Shown in pieces: positions 63,927-64,000 of a stretch of 64,000 nucleotides of DNA. Under the pieces are notes generated by a model. That model did no database searches. It was not told the origin of the DNA and saw only the letters and a list, made by a program, of their open reading frames with translations. A program made the position numbers and the translations under genes. The DNA is from Glycomyces amatae. GTDB lineage: Bacteria; Actinomycetota; Actinomycetes; Mycobacteriales; Micromonosporaceae. Within the stretch, counting starts at the first letter, position 1, and each line of letters begins with the position of its first letter. The DNA lies in NCBI RefSeq assembly GCF_020991375.1, contig NZ_JAJLQZ010000008.1:177205-241204 (forward strand), written 5' to 3'.

Positions 63927-64000
63927 CTAGCGGACGCCGTAGAGGTGTTCGAGGGCGAGCTGGTCGAGCCGCTCGAACGCCATCCCCTTCGCCGCCAAAC
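63927..64000 (-). CDS. xylA: Xylose isomerase, C-terminal end only
   Basis: The last 24 codons read [23 protein letters not shown], matching the C-terminus of actinobacterial xylose isomerase (typically [20 protein letters not shown]). The 5' part is outside the window. It would convert D-xylose to D-xylulose. Confidence rests on a short but distinctive stretch. Confidence 0.82.
   Translation of the reverse strand, partial: [23 protein letters not shown]

Overview
This window is 64 kb of a high-GC Actinomycetota chromosome. Codon third positions are mostly G or C. GTG and TTG starts are common, and many genes look leaderless (an actinobacterial TANNNT -10 box 6-7 nt before the start codon). 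The aroE-mltG-ruvX-alaS order, recA-recX with a neighbouring DUF3046 gene, an AcnR-like TetR and an AfsR/SARP regulator all fit this phylum. I cannot name the genus. There are no rRNA or tRNA genes, insertion sequences, prophage genes or CRISPR arrays that I can support. The window reads as chromosomal core with short accessory stretches.

Layout. 1-7.9 kb (minus strand): 5' part of aroE, then mltG, ruvX, alaS, two small conserved membrane proteins, one hypothetical, rarA. 8-13.4 kb: cstA carbon-starvation transporter, a lipoprotein, a secreted PQQ-type sugar dehydrogenase, a PknB-like kinase. 13.6-19.8 kb: aspS, a 32-bp tandem repeat, a HEPN-domain gene under a LexA box, a TPR protein, a CDP-alcohol-phosphotransferase-like membrane protein, metF, a polyprenyl diphosphate synthase. 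19.9-26.6 kb: a Pro/Glu/Thr-rich membrane protein, a PrsW-like protease, ilvE, leuB and serA (branched-chain amino acid and serine synthesis). 26.9-29.5 kb: recX, recA with a PafBC/RecA-NDp-type promoter, DUF3046, TetR. 29.6-37.9 kb: an M48-type protease, DoxX, a DEAD-box helicase with an RGG tail, three adjacent tandem-GNAT acetyltransferases. 38-46.8 kb: an ECF sigma factor with a membrane beta-propeller partner, a cold-shock protein, an ABC half-transporter, a small HTH protein, a polytopic membrane protein, an ABC-F ATPase, an M23 endopeptidase.

46.9-56.5 kb is a carbohydrate-utilisation locus. A GH3 glycosidase is translationally coupled to a LacI regulator and preceded by two identical 14-bp palindromes. 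Next comes a ROK regulator, divergent from a three-gene ABC sugar importer whose promoter start site is covered by a XylR-like inverted repeat. 56.7-62.3 kb holds a class-A-beta-lactamase-like serine hydrolase, then a DrrAB-like ABC exporter that converges on a large AfsR/SARP regulator. The exporter promoter carries three direct repeats spaced 11 bp apart, the expected layout of a SARP target. 62.5-64 kb: an orphan Imm1-like immunity protein, a PAT-like acetyltransferase and the 3' end of xylA.

The most noteworthy signals are regulatory: the SOS-boxed HEPN gene whose last codons lie in a palindromic tandem repeat, the SARP-type repeats on the exporter, the ROK and LacI operators of the sugar locus, the recA damage-type promoter and the widespread leaderless architecture.
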